Assembly (NCBI RefSeq): GCF_022398475.1
Contig: NZ_JAKEVM010000034.1
Span: 1 to 34,929, forward strand
Source: Pseudoalteromonas shioyasakiensis
Lineage (GTDB): Bacteria; Pseudomonadota; Gammaproteobacteria; Enterobacterales; Alteromonadaceae
Length of the DNA: 34,929 nucleotides
Direction of reading: 5' to 3'
Every line of letters begins with the position of its first letter. The first letter of the stretch is position 1. This document shows, piece by piece, positions 15,595-24,338 of this stretch. The position numbers and the translations under genes are program-made. The notes below the pieces were generated by a model, which was given only the letters and a program-made list of their open reading frames with translations, made no database searches and was not told where the DNA came from.

Positions 15595-16206
15595 CTATTT
15601 AACTGCGGCTAAATATCGGCGCTCAACTTCCGGCCAATTGATCACTTCGTAAAATGCAGCAATATATTCAGGGCGACGATTTTGATACTTCAAGTAATAC
15701 GCATGCTCCCACACATCAAGCCCTAAAATAGGCGTATGATTATGCATTAATGGGCTATCTTGATTAAGGCTACTTTCAACGACCAACTGGTTATTTTCAT
15801 CAACACATAACCAAGCCCAGCCACTACCAAAGCGGCTTACCGCGGCATTAGTAAATTGCTCTTTAAATGCGTCAAAGCTACCAAACGTATCAACAATGGC
15901 GGTGTTTAACTCTTCACTTGGCGTACCGCCGCCATTAGGAGACATAACTTGCCAAAATAATGAATGATTATGATGGCCACCTACATGCTCTTGTACTGCT
16001 TTTTGTAAAGACTCAGGCATTGAAGAAATAGTGCGTAGTAATGTTTCAGCATCTTGCTCTGAATAATGGCTGCCATCTAGCGCAGCATTCGCTTTATTGA
16101 TATAGGTTTGATGATGCAAAGTGTGATGAATTTCCATGGTTTTCGCATCAATGTGCGGTTCAAGTGCATCATAGTCATACGCTAAATCGGGTAATGTAAA
16201 AGGCAT
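15595..16206 (-). CDS. sodA: superoxide dismutase, manganese type
   Basis: A 203-residue Fe/Mn superoxide dismutase. Metal ligands are His27, His81, Asp164 and His168 (in DVWEHAY). NQDSPLM near residue 148 and GLDVWEHAYYLKYQNRRPEY follow the Mn-type SodA pattern of E. coli; the Fe-type TVDVWEHAYYIDYRN is absent. Converts superoxide to peroxide in the cytoplasm. The ATG is preceded by AAGGA. It follows the helical unknown gene by 15 bases and is probably cotranscribed with it from a promoter bearing a Fur-like box at 16794-16808, which fits Mn-SOD induction under iron shortage. Confidence 0.93.
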   Translation of the reverse strand: MPFTLPDLAYDYDALEPHIDAKTMEIHHTLHHQTYINKANAALDGSHYSEQDAETLLRTISSMPESLQKAVQEHVGGHHNHSLFWQVMSPNGGGTPSEELNTAIVDTFGSFDAFKEQFTNAAVSRFGSGWAWLCVDENNQLVVESSLNQDSPLMHNHTPILGLDVWEHAYYLKYQNRRPEYIAAFYEVINWPEVERRYLAAVK

Positions 16207-16221
16207 ACTGATTCCTTATCG

Positions 16222-16728
16222 TTAATGTAATAACTGCGTTTTGTGGGGATGGTCAGCTAATAGCTGATTGATTCGGTTAATAAGTGCCGGAAATGCTGAT
16301 GCCATGCTGGCAAACTTAACCAGCTCATAATAGGTTTTGTGATGATGGTGCAGCACCAAGGTGCGAACCTGCTGCTCAGGGTGATTTAAAAGCACGCTTA
16401 ATCGTCGATGAGCATGACAAAGCCAGGTGCAGGCTTTATCGGGTTTTTGCATGACTTTAAAAGTGTCGGCAAGATTCAAAGTGGCAACAACAAATGCTGC
16501 AATACAATGCTCTAACGAGCGAGTTACCGACTGGTTGATTGTGATATTAGAAAACTGTGCGAGAAGTGTTTCGGCGCAGCTACTCGCAACCGTGTAATGA
16601 TCACGCGCAGTTATAAGCTCGCCAGATTCAAATGCTAAGTTGCCTTGATAAATTGCACTTTGCCAAGGGGCCAGCGCGTCATCAATGGTGTTCGAAGTTA
16701 ACGGTGTGTGGCGTGTTGTTTGAGTCAT
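16222..16728 (-). CDS. helical TPR-like protein of unknown function, cotranscribed with sodA
   Basis: A 168-residue all-helical protein, reading like two or three TPR-type helical hairpins (WQSAIYQGNLAFESGELITARDHYTVA, then SLEHCIAAFVVATLNLADTF, then KPDKACTWLCHAHRRL). It is His- and Cys-containing (HHHHKTYYEL) but has no diagnostic motif. No signal peptide. The start ATG at 16726-16728 follows AGGTGA by six bases; the longer reading starting at 16743 begins before that site and was rejected. It lies directly upstream of sodA and downstream of a Fur-like box. Pseudomonas places an unknown gene in an iron-repressed fumC-sodA operon; whether this is the same family was not tested. Confidence 0.75.
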   Translation of the reverse strand: MTQTTRHTPLTSNTIDDALAPWQSAIYQGNLAFESGELITARDHYTVASSCAETLLAQFSNITINQSVTRSLEHCIAAFVVATLNLADTFKVMQKPDKACTWLCHAHRRLSVLLNHPEQQVRTLVLHHHHKTYYELVKFASMASAFPALINRINQLLADHPHKTQLLH

Positions 16729-16793
16729 AAAAATCACCTGCACTTATACCAATCATTCTATGTGTATTTAAACTACACACAGAAAAGATCAAA

Positions 16794-16808
16794 TGCAAAT
16801 GATTTTTA
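16794..16808 (-). promoter_or_regulatory. Fur-box-like operator upstream of the helical protein and sodA
   Basis: TGCAAAT-G-ATTTTTA fits the 7-1-7 Fur dyad TGATAAT-N-ATTATCA at 5 of 7 in each half. It lies about 66 bases before the ATG of the first gene of the pair. The left half is identical to that of the stronger Fur-like box at 24772. Confidence 0.5.
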
Positions 16809-16850
16809 TTTATATTGTTATTTGGTGATTTTTAGTTATAGCAACATTAC

Positions 16851-17336
16851 TTATTGATGCGCAAAGTCGATAAGCTCTTGGCCTGTTAGGCGGTAAATAA
16901 TCCATTCGTTTTGCGGTTTAGCACCTATGATGTCGTAAAAATCAATGGCTGGTTTATTCCAATCAAGTACCACCCACTCAAAACGACCACAATCTTTTTC
17001 GAGTGCTTGCTTAGCAAGATATTGCATAATTTGCTTACCAGCGCCTTTACCACGGCTGTCAGCACTGACGTAAAGATCTTCTAAATACAAACCATTTTTA
17101 CCAAGCCAGGTTGAGTAATTATAAAAATACACAGCAAAACCAATTGGTGTGTCGCCCTCTAAACAAATAACACTATGCGCCGTTGCGCCTTCACTGAACA
17201 ACGTTTTTAAAATAGCTTGCTCGTCTGTTTTAACTGCGTCGGGTTCTTTTTCGTAGATAGCAAGTTCGGTAATAAAATGTAGGATTGTTGCAGCATCACT
17301 CGCGACTGCCGGACGAATTGTAATTGCGTTACTCAC
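16851..17336 (-). CDS. GNAT-family N-acetyltransferase
   Basis: A 161-residue acetyltransferase. Acetyl-CoA-binding motif A is RGKGAGKQIM, preceded by LYLEDLYVSADS (motif in strand 4), and VVLDWNKPAIDFYDIIGAKP is the typical final part. The sequence resembles spermidine/spermine-type (diamine) N-acetyltransferases such as the SSAT group, so a polyamine or related amine is a plausible substrate, not a proven one. The start is GTG at 17334-17336, with AAGGA about eight bases upstream. No obvious operon partner; the gene stands between the czc cluster and the sodA cluster. Confidence 0.87.
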   Translation of the reverse strand: MSNAITIRPAVASDAATILHFITELAIYEKEPDAVKTDEQAILKTLFSEGATAHSVICLEGDTPIGFAVYFYNYSTWLGKNGLYLEDLYVSADSRGKGAGKQIMQYLAKQALEKDCGRFEWVVLDWNKPAIDFYDIIGAKPQNEWIIYRLTGQELIDFAHQ

Positions 17337-17432
17337 TCTGTATTCCTTTTTTACATCATTATTGTAACGCCCAGTTTATAAGGGCTTAAGCATGGTGTAA
17401 ACGCCCTTTACAGAAATACACGGCATTAAGAA

Positions 17433-17454
17433 GGGGCTACTAAAAGTTAGCCCC
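17433..17454 (-). terminator. stem-loop terminator after czcA
   Basis: GGGGCTA and TAGCCCC form a 7-bp perfect stem around an 8-base loop, nine bases past the czcA stop. On the minus strand it is followed by TTCTTAAT, a weak T-tract. Confidence 0.65.
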
Positions 17455-17462
17455 ATTATGCT

Positions 17463-20400
17463 TTATTTACTCATCGACTTATAAAGTACCGGAAGTACAA
17501 ATAAAGTTAAGAAGGTTGCACTGACCAAGCCGCCAACAATAACCGTTGCAAGGGGCTTTTGTATTTCGGCGCCTATTCCTGTGCTTAGGAGCATTGGAAT
17601 TAGTCCAAGCATTGAAGTAAGCGCGGTCATCAGTACGGGTCTTAGCCTTGAAACAGCGCCTTCAAATACTGCTTTATCTTTGCTATCTCCTGCACTAATC
17701 CGTTGATTAATGCTTTCGACCATCACCACACCATTCAATACAGCAACACCAAACAGTGTGATAAACCCTACTGAACTGGGTACAGATAAGTATTGTCCTG
17801 ACACATACAATGCAATCACCCCACCAATCACAGCAAGAGGAACATTGACAAGAATCAGCACCACTTGCGATAGGTTACTAAAAGCAAAATAAAGTAATAA
17901 CGCAATCAGTAACAAGGCTACAGGCACTACTATCATCAGCCGCTGCTGTGCCCGTTGTTGGTTTTCGAACTGCCCGCCAATCGCCACACTGTAACCACTT
18001 GGTAGCTGCATTTTATCGGCAATGGTAGCGCGTATATCGGCAACTACAGATCCCATATCTCGCCCCTGCACATTCGCTTGAATAACCACCCGCCTTTGAA
18101 CATCATCGCGACGAACTTGCGGCGCGCCAGACTCAATTTGTACATCAGCTACATCCCCCACCCTTACAATGGCACCCGTGGGGGTTTGCAATCTAAGATC
18201 AGCAATCACATTTGGGTTTTGCCGAAAGCTTTTTGCTATACGCACATAAATATCATAGCGCTCATTGGCATTGATGATTTGCCCTGCAGATTGCCCGCCA
18301 ATACCGTTCTGAACTATATCCATTAAATCAGCCACCGATAAACCAAAACGCGACAGCGCCAAACGGTTAGGTTTAACTATCAGCTGTGCTTCGCCGCCTA
18401 TTTGCTCCATCGCGACATCTTTAGCGCCAGGTATTTGCTGAACTAACTGCTCAATTTGTTGGCCTTTTTCAGTTAAAACGGCTAAGTCACTACCGAATAA
18501 CTTAATGGCCAATTGCGCTTTAACACCGGATAAAAGCTCATCTACTCGGGTTGCTATAGGCTGTGAAAAGTTAAACAAAAGCCCCGGAAATTGCTCAAGC
18601 TTAGCTTCCATTAGCTGCTGTAATTCGACCCGCGTTTTCGCGTTTACCCATTGCTCATGAGGTTTTAAGCCTAAATAGATTTCAATGTTGTTAACTGGTT
18701 CAGGATCTCCCCCGACTTCAGCCCTACCGATTCGGCTCAGCGCATATTCAACCTCACTAAATTCAAGCAACATGGCTTCAAGCTTAGGCGCCACTGAGAT
18801 TGCCGTATCGAGACTTGCTGATGGAGCAAGTGTCACACGTAGGTTAATAGTGCCTTCTTCAAGCTCTGGCACAAATTCCGTACCCAGCCTAGGTAGCATA
18901 ACGGCCGCTACAATCAGTAATAACCCTGCTATAGCTAAAACGCTACGTTTAGCCTGCAATGCTTTTTGTAAAGCCCGTTGATAAAGCATATCGATAGGTT
19001 TTAACAAAATACTTTGTTTTACTGTCACGCCCTTAGCAAATAAGTACACACACAGAGCTGGCACTACAACCAAGGCAACGATCACAGCACTAATAATTGC
19101 CAACATGATGCTCACTGCCATTGGCTGAAATAACTTCGCCTCAACGCCTTCAAAGCTAAACAACGGTAAAAATACCGTTAGAATGATCAAAGAGGCAAAA
19201 AAGATAGGCCGTGCCACTTCTTTTGCAGCAATAGCCACCAGCTGCGAAGAAGGCTTATGTTGATTATGCTTCATCCCTAAGTGCCTAAATACATTCTCAA
19301 CCATCACAACTGAGCCATCTACCAGCATACCAATGGCAACAGCAATCCCACCCAACGACATTAAGTTTGCCGACAAGCCAAGCCATGCCATTACACTCAG
19401 TGCTAAGCCAATCGAAATAGGGATCGACAACAACACCAAAAATGTTGCTCTTAAATCCAACAAAAATAGCGCTAATACAATGATAATAAATACAAAAGCT
19501 AAAAGCAGTGCATCAATAACCGTTTGTACCGCTTGGCTAATAAGCTCTGCTTGGTCGTAAATGGCTTTAAATTCAACCCCTTTTGGCAGTGCTTGATTTA
19601 TCATCTCGATACGCGCGTTAATGCCATCAATCGTTTGCTTGGTATTTGCCCCCATTCTTTTCAGCACGATACCAGTCACCACTTCACCACGATTGACTAT
19701 TTCGCCTTGCTCATCACGTTTTGACAAGGTGACAGCACCTTGGCGAATTTCACTACCAAGCTCAACAGTTGCAACATCAGCCACTTTAACGACTGTACCA
19801 TCAATGGTTTTGATAGGTGTTTGCGCAATCTCAGCAAGCCCTTTTTCGCCTGGGGTAAACCAACCTGTACCACGAATAACAAGCTGCTCTTGACCACGGT
19901 TCATGTACCAGCCACCCACATTACTGTTGTTAGCATCTAGAGCTTCACTAACATCTTGCTGTGTTAGGTCATAAGCAAGTAACTTATTGGGGTTTATGTT
20001 CACTTGATACTGCTTAACCTCACCGCCAAATGACAGAATATCGGTAACACCATCAATGGGTAATATAAGTAATTTAACCACCCAATCATTTAAACTACGC
20101 AATGCCATGCTATCTATGTTGGCATCTGGCTTTGCTTCAAGTAAATACTGATAGACTTGTCCAAGCCCTGATGTATTAGGGCCCATGGTTGGCATACCCA
20201 CACCAACTGGGATCAACTCTTTAGCAGACTGCAAACGTTCAAAAACCAGTTGCCTAGCAAAGTAAATATCGACGCCTTCTTTAAACACCACAGTGACGCC
20301 CGATAACCCTGTTTTAGAAATAGAGCGTACCTGCTCTACATCGGGCAGCGCATACATAACTGCTTCTATCGGGTATGTGATCAGTTGCTCTACTTCTTCA

Positions 20401-20573
20401 GCCGCAAGCCCTGGTGCTTCGGTATTCACCGCAACTTGCACATTCGTCACATCAGGAAAAGCATCTAAGTTAAGTTTTGGGATCATAAATGCACTCACTG
20501 CAATCGCTGCAAGTAAGGCTAATACCACCAGTAGACGATTCTTTATCACCGCCTCAATTAATAAATTAAACAT
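17463..20573 (-). CDS. heavy-metal efflux RND permease, CzcA/CusA family
   Basis: A 1036-residue inner-membrane proton/metal antiporter, the pump of a tripartite system that moves divalent metals (Zn, Co, Cd, Ni) or Cu/Ag from periplasm or cytoplasm out of the cell. Twelve membrane helices and two large periplasmic loops are evident. The N-terminal NRLLVVLALLAAIAVSAF is TM1; GMLVDGSVVMVENVFRHL in TM4 carries the conserved Asp and Glu of the HME proton path. Length is normal. The start ATG has AGGTGA upstream and lies nine bases after czcB. Metal specificity is uncertain; the Cys/His-rich partner and the CDF gene next door suggest Zn/Cd/Co. Confidence 0.9.
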   Translation of the reverse strand: MFNLLIEAVIKNRLLVVLALLAAIAVSAFMIPKLNLDAFPDVTNVQVAVNTEAPGLAAEEVEQLITYPIEAVMYALPDVEQVRSISKTGLSGVTVVFKEGVDIYFARQLVFERLQSAKELIPVGVGMPTMGPNTSGLGQVYQYLLEAKPDANIDSMALRSLNDWVVKLLILPIDGVTDILSFGGEVKQYQVNINPNKLLAYDLTQQDVSEALDANNSNVGGWYMNRGQEQLVIRGTGWFTPGEKGLAEIAQTPIKTIDGTVVKVADVATVELGSEIRQGAVTLSKRDEQGEIVNRGEVVTGIVLKRMGANTKQTIDGINARIEMINQALPKGVEFKAIYDQAELISQAVQTVIDALLLAFVFIIIVLALFLLDLRATFLVLLSIPISIGLALSVMAWLGLSANLMSLGGIAVAIGMLVDGSVVMVENVFRHLGMKHNQHKPSSQLVAIAAKEVARPIFFASLIILTVFLPLFSFEGVEAKLFQPMAVSIMLAIISAVIVALVVVPALCVYLFAKGVTVKQSILLKPIDMLYQRALQKALQAKRSVLAIAGLLLIVAAVMLPRLGTEFVPELEEGTINLRVTLAPSASLDTAISVAPKLEAMLLEFSEVEYALSRIGRAEVGGDPEPVNNIEIYLGLKPHEQWVNAKTRVELQQLMEAKLEQFPGLLFNFSQPIATRVDELLSGVKAQLAIKLFGSDLAVLTEKGQQIEQLVQQIPGAKDVAMEQIGGEAQLIVKPNRLALSRFGLSVADLMDIVQNGIGGQSAGQIINANERYDIYVRIAKSFRQNPNVIADLRLQTPTGAIVRVGDVADVQIESGAPQVRRDDVQRRVVIQANVQGRDMGSVVADIRATIADKMQLPSGYSVAIGGQFENQQRAQQRLMIVVPVALLLIALLLYFAFSNLSQVVLILVNVPLAVIGGVIALYVSGQYLSVPSSVGFITLFGVAVLNGVVMVESINQRISAGDSKDKAVFEGAVSRLRPVLMTALTSMLGLIPMLLSTGIGAEIQKPLATVIVGGLVSATFLTLFVLPVLYKSMSK

Positions 20574-20582
20574 GCGTCACCT

Positions 20583-21710
20583 CTAGTGGTTATGCGGATC
20601 AAATCCGCCTTTAGCTAGCTGTGATGCAATAAAAAAAGCACCTTGGGTGACAACTTCAAGCCCGGCTTTAATACCTAACACTTCGCGATAATCACCAAAA
20701 CTTCTGCCAAGGGTTACTTCTTGGGCAGCAAAGCCACCATCGTCATCAACGACAAACAATTGCCAGTCACCATCTGTACTGCGTGTTAATGCATTTTCTG
20801 GTACGGCAAGTACCACTTGATCGGTTTCAAAATGAAAATACACATCGGCAAACATGCCTGGGTGCAAACTATGCTGCGTGTTTTTTACCTCAAGCCTAAC
20901 AGTTCGTGAACGTGTTTGTTCATCAATGGTATGTGCTTCTTGAATAACCCTTGCTTGATAGCGATTACCGTTAACTTCTAACAGCGCCGTAGAGCCATTA
21001 CTGATAGTACGGTCTTGATTAGCTGAAAGCTGAGCAGCAACCCAAAGTGCAGATTCATCGGCTATTAGCATTAGCTCAATCCCCGAATCAACTCGCTGAC
21101 CTTGAGCAAAGTTATCGGTTAAAACAGCTCCCGATGTTTGTGCAAACAAGGTATATTCACCGAGTTTTTCTGGGCTTATGGTGAGTGTTTGTGCAATAGC
21201 TTGTTTTGATAAACCAAAGGCAACTAAACGGCTATAAGCCACTTCATACTCGGCTTTGGCAGTTAAGATTTGCTTTTCGCTGACTGTGCCCGGGGTCATT
21301 TTAGTAACGCGTTGCCACTCGGCTTCTGCTAATCTAAATTCAGTTTGCTGGCTGGCCACTTCGCCACTAAATAAAGTGACTAAAGAGTCTCCTTTATTTA
21401 CATGCTGCCCTAATAAGGCATGGCGTTTTACAACGATAGAATCAACACGCGGTGACACCACATAACTGGCATAGCCATTGGCTTTAATTTCGCCCGGTGC
21501 ATACAAGGTTTGCTTGTGTTTTTTCAGTACAAGGCGCTCAACCTTGATATTAGCGAGTTGCTGTTGCTGCTCAGTTAAACTGACTTCATTAGCATGTTCA
21601 GCTTGCTCATTTTCTTGGTGGTTATGCGCTTGTTCTGTCGCATAAATATTTGTCACAATCATATAGCATACGCACAGCAATGCGTAACGCATAAAATTTC
21701 TTAAATACAT
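20583..21710 (-). CDS. RND efflux periplasmic adaptor, CzcB family
   Basis: A 375-residue membrane-fusion protein linking the RND pump to an outer-membrane channel. It has an N-terminal signal/anchor (LLCVCYMIVTNIYA), a His/Glu-rich linker (HNHQENEQAEHANE) likely to hold metal, a lipoyl-like half (YVVSPRVDSIVVKRHALLGQHVNKGD), an alpha-hairpin (about residues 120-165), a second lipoyl half (LFAQTSGAVLTDNFAQGQRVDSG), and a beta-barrel domain. It ends GGFDPHNH, another possible metal site. Two ATGs (21708-21710 and six codons on) are possible. Lies nine bases before czcA in the operon. Confidence 0.88.
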   Translation of the reverse strand: MYLRNFMRYALLCVCYMIVTNIYATEQAHNHQENEQAEHANEVSLTEQQQQLANIKVERLVLKKHKQTLYAPGEIKANGYASYVVSPRVDSIVVKRHALLGQHVNKGDSLVTLFSGEVASQQTEFRLAEAEWQRVTKMTPGTVSEKQILTAKAEYEVAYSRLVAFGLSKQAIAQTLTISPEKLGEYTLFAQTSGAVLTDNFAQGQRVDSGIELMLIADESALWVAAQLSANQDRTISNGSTALLEVNGNRYQARVIQEAHTIDEQTRSRTVRLEVKNTQHSLHPGMFADVYFHFETDQVVLAVPENALTRSTDGDWQLFVVDDDGGFAAQEVTLGRSFGDYREVLGIKAGLEVVTQGAFFIASQLAKGGFDPHNH

Positions 21711-21768
21711 ATAGTGTCTCTTACTTAAAATGGGCTAAGCCCAAATAAAATCTAAAAAGGGTTTTGGA

Positions 21769-22146
21769 TTAAGTAAGAGCTAAAATAGGTGGGCGATGAA
21801 GCGGTGCTAAGTCAGCCGATTTGAAGTTGAAAACAAGTGATTCAATTTTAGTAAAGTAGATATCAGTAGGTTCAGACAATTGCAGCGAATCGACAAACGC
21901 TGGGCTGTGACAAACATGACAATGGCCTTTTTCGGCTGAGTCAGACAACTGTTTGCTAAGCTCGGCATGCTCTGATTGATGTAACAGGTGGTCGCCATTG
22001 GCTGCGCAATGGGCTTCAAGGTCAATTTCTTCTGATAGCAGTACCGAGGTGTGATTAAACGCAGCATTATGATCGGCCACATCATAGCTATCCAGCAATG
22101 GCTGGAGCAATAATACGCTAATCAAAATAATAAATGCAGCTTTCAC
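21769..22146 (-). CDS. small Cys/His-rich exported protein at the head of the czc operon
   Basis: A 125-residue protein with an N-terminal hydrophobic stretch (AAFIILISVLLLQPLL), probably a signal or anchor, and a His/Cys-rich centre: LEAHCAANGDHLLHQSEH and GHCHVCHSPAF, with more His near the end before LHRPP. Such motifs suggest metal binding in the periplasm or in the membrane. The PLHRPP end recalls small proteins seen with cobalt or copper efflux systems (DUF2946/CopL-like, from memory). The start is GTG at 22144-22146. The gene sits 58 bases before czcB where a czcC outer-membrane factor gene is often found; no czcC is present in the window. Confidence 0.75.
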   Translation of the reverse strand: MKAAFIILISVLLLQPLLDSYDVADHNAAFNHTSVLLSEEIDLEAHCAANGDHLLHQSEHAELSKQLSDSAEKGHCHVCHSPAFVDSLQLSEPTDIYFTKIESLVFNFKSADLAPLHRPPILALT

Positions 22147-22261
22147 ATTGAGCCTAAAAATTAGAACTAAAAATGGTACAATGGCGCTAAATTAACAAAT
22201 CCACCGGTATTTGAACAGTAAATTATAATCCGCACACGAACAAATCATTACAAACATTTCA

Positions 22262-22282
22262 ATACCACGGCACGCATGGTAT
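22262..22282. promoter_or_regulatory. 21-bp dyad upstream of the CDF gene
   Basis: ATACCA and TGGTAT flank a 9-base spacer, about 34 bases before the CDF start. It lies in the 169-base divergent promoter region between the czc operon and the CDF gene and could be an operator for a metal-sensing regulator. No regulator gene for it is in the window. Confidence 0.4.
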
Positions 22283-22315
22283 AAAAATAAAGCAAATCAA
22301 TAACTCGGTATTTTT

Positions 22316-23176
22316 ATGGGACACGGACACCACCATCATCACGATACAAATAACCAAAGCACCCGCCAACTCATGCTGGCAGTTGCAATCAATGTGTTAT
22401 TAACTGTCGCTCAGGTGATTGGCGGCCTCGTTTCTGGCAGTTTATCGTTAATTGCTGACGCACTGCATAATTTAAGTGATGCCTCGTCGTTATTCATTGC
22501 CCTAATTGCCCGAAAAATTGGTGCCAAACCTGCCAACGATCGTTATCAATACGGCTACAAACGCGCTGAAATTTTAGCAACCTTATTTAACAGCTTAAGT
22601 TTAATTGTGATTGGTGGTTACCTAATTGTTGAAGCCATCTCCAACTATTTAAACCCAGAGCCTATTGATGGTTGGATCATCATTTGGGTTGCAGGGTTTG
22701 CACTGGTTGTTGACCTAGTCACCGCCCTTTTAACTTACAAAGCAGGCGCAAAAGACAGTATGAATATTCGTGCTGCGTTTATACATAATGTGTCTGATGC
22801 ATTAGCTTCTGTGGTGGTGATTATAGCAGGCACCTTAATCATTCTTTATCAATGGTATATTGTTGATTTAATTGCCACTATGCTGATTTCTGTGTATGTC
22901 ATTTACCATGGTGTTTTGTTGTTAATAGCGAGCAGTAAAATTTTGATGCAGGCAGCCCCTGATAATTTTGCTTTAACAGAAGCTATTAATGAGCTTAAAG
23001 CCCAATTTGCCATCACTAATATTGATTACCTTAAAACATGGCAAATAGATGATCATCACGTTCATTGCGAGCTCAAGTTTAGTGCCAAGCACAACATCAA
23101 TAACGACGAAATACGTCACTTTTTGCATGATAACTTTGCAATTGAAAGCTGCACCATAGAACAAGTTTTAGTGTAA
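22316..23176 (+). CDS. cation diffusion facilitator, zinc exporter (CzcD/ZitB-like)
   Basis: A 286-residue CDF transporter exporting Zn2+ (also possibly Cd2+ or Co2+) from cytoplasm using the proton gradient. It opens with a His-rich metal-binding tip (GHGHHHHHD). Six transmembrane helices follow, with HxxxD motifs in TM2 (His51-Asp55) and TM5 (His157-Asp161), the zinc-site arrangement of this family. The final 90 residues are the cytoplasmic ferredoxin-like dimer domain, which has several His (DDHHVHCELKF). The ribosome-binding site is weak. It diverges from the czc operon and shares its regulatory region. The next gene begins 61 bases on and could be cotranscribed. Confidence 0.92.
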   Translation: MGHGHHHHHDTNNQSTRQLMLAVAINVLLTVAQVIGGLVSGSLSLIADALHNLSDASSLFIALIARKIGAKPANDRYQYGYKRAEILATLFNSLSLIVIGGYLIVEAISNYLNPEPIDGWIIIWVAGFALVVDLVTALLTYKAGAKDSMNIRAAFIHNVSDALASVVVIIAGTLIILYQWYIVDLIATMLISVYVIYHGVLLLIASSKILMQAAPDNFALTEAINELKAQFAITNIDYLKTWQIDDHHVHCELKFSAKHNINNDEIRHFLHDNFAIESCTIEQVLV

Positions 23177-23199
23177 ATGTTACGCGTTATCATTTACCA

Positions 23200-23227
23200 T
23201 TCAGTTTTGTTTTAACAGTAAACTGAA
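23200..23227 (+). other. 8-bp stem-loop overlapping a ribosome-binding site
   Basis: TTCAGTTT and AAACTGAA pair around a 12-base loop. The right arm runs into GAAGGA, the ribosome-binding site of the PepSY gene at 23238. Folding could hide this site, so a translational control is possible. Confidence 0.4.
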
Positions 23228-23237
23228 GGAACTAACC

Positions 23238-24311
23238 TTGTTGAAGTTGTGGTTACGTCGTACGCATTTATTGCTTGCCTTAGTAAGCGGTTTATTTTTA
23301 ATTTGTTTAAGTTTGACCGGTGCGTTGCTTATTTACGCAAAAGATATTCAATACCTTACTCAAAGCGATAAATGGACTGTAACGCCAGCGGCTTCAGCAC
23401 TTGATTTTGATAGCCTCATAAAACATGTTTCAGCTTCCACCAAACAACCCGTTACCCTGTTAATGCCTGAACAGCGAAGTGATCTTGCCTGGCAATTACA
23501 GTTGGCAAACAACCGCTATGTCAGTGTTAATCCATACAACGGTCAAGTGTTACATGAGTACGATTACTACACTACGATTTATGGCTTTACCATGGCTTTG
23601 CACCGCTGGCTGCTTTATGAAGATGGCGATAAAAACCGCCCGCTAAGAAACTGGGTATCGGTGTGTGCGCTTATTCTTATTATTGAAATTCTGCTCGGCT
23701 TTTATATTTGGGTTAAACCAAAAAATCGTATCAAACGCTTGGCTATTAAACGTAAAGCAAAATTTAGAGTGCTGATGTATCAGCTACATACCGTTCTGGG
23801 TGTGTATTTTTTAATTCCACTTATTTTAATTGCTTACACAGGTATGGCGTTTAACTGGAAACCACAAACCAAAGCCATATTAGAATTTGTGATGCAAGGC
23901 ACAGTTGAAGATAGACCAAAACCGCCAGCAGTTGTTCCCCCTTTAACGGATACGCCTTTTCAAGTGCAAAAAGCGTTTGATAACGCACAAACTGTATTTC
24001 CTGAAGGTAAGTTATTTAGAATTTATTTACCGAAAAAGCCAACTGATAACATTGGTTTTAGAATAGAGAACCCAGGTGAAAGCCATGCCTATAGTTGGGT
24101 ATGGGCAAACCCATATTCAGCAGATATTGTTGCAAGCTATGATGCCAGCCAAAGTTCTTGGACCACCCAAACATGGAACTTTAAATATAAGTTTCATATT
24201 GGTGATTTTGCAGGCCCTATTGTGCAATTACTGTGGTTACTATTTGCTTTGTCACCGTTATTTTTCACGATTTCAGGTGTTTACTTTTGGTACAAACGGC
24301 ATTACAAATAA
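23238..24311 (+). CDS. PepSY-domain transmembrane protein, probable iron-linked reductase (PiuB-like)
   Basis: A 357-residue protein of the PepSY_TM family, with transmembrane helices at about 9-33, 137-159, 186-207 and 329-350 and two periplasmic PepSY-like domains between them. His-containing segments such as MALHRWLL (about residue 118) and LMYQLHTVLGVY (about 185) fit the heme- or metal-binding pattern of the group. Members near TonB receptors are thought to reduce ferric siderophores or help iron uptake. The start is TTG at 23238 (a second TTG follows directly); GAAGGA lies upstream. Followed by DUF3703 after 27 bases, then a TonB receptor. Confidence 0.85.
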   Translation: MLKLWLRRTHLLLALVSGLFLICLSLTGALLIYAKDIQYLTQSDKWTVTPAASALDFDSLIKHVSASTKQPVTLLMPEQRSDLAWQLQLANNRYVSVNPYNGQVLHEYDYYTTIYGFTMALHRWLLYEDGDKNRPLRNWVSVCALILIIEILLGFYIWVKPKNRIKRLAIKRKAKFRVLMYQLHTVLGVYFLIPLILIAYTGMAFNWKPQTKAILEFVMQGTVEDRPKPPAVVPPLTDTPFQVQKAFDNAQTVFPEGKLFRIYLPKKPTDNIGFRIENPGESHAYSWVWANPYSADIVASYDASQSSWTTQTWNFKYKFHIGDFAGPIVQLLWLLFALSPLFFTISGVYFWYKRHYK

Positions 24312-24338
24312 ACAATTTTATCGAAAATACCATTCGCC

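Noticed and set aside
17364..17415. attC-like start (GTAACGCCC...GGGC) upstream of the GNAT gene
   Set aside because: Only the left core and a short GCCC/GGGC pair are present; no matching GTT core follows and the neighbours are not cassettes. Probably chance or a weak hairpin.
23177..23200. Fur box before the PepSY gene
   Set aside because: Only one half (GTTATCA) fits; the other half does not match, so I do not call it a site.
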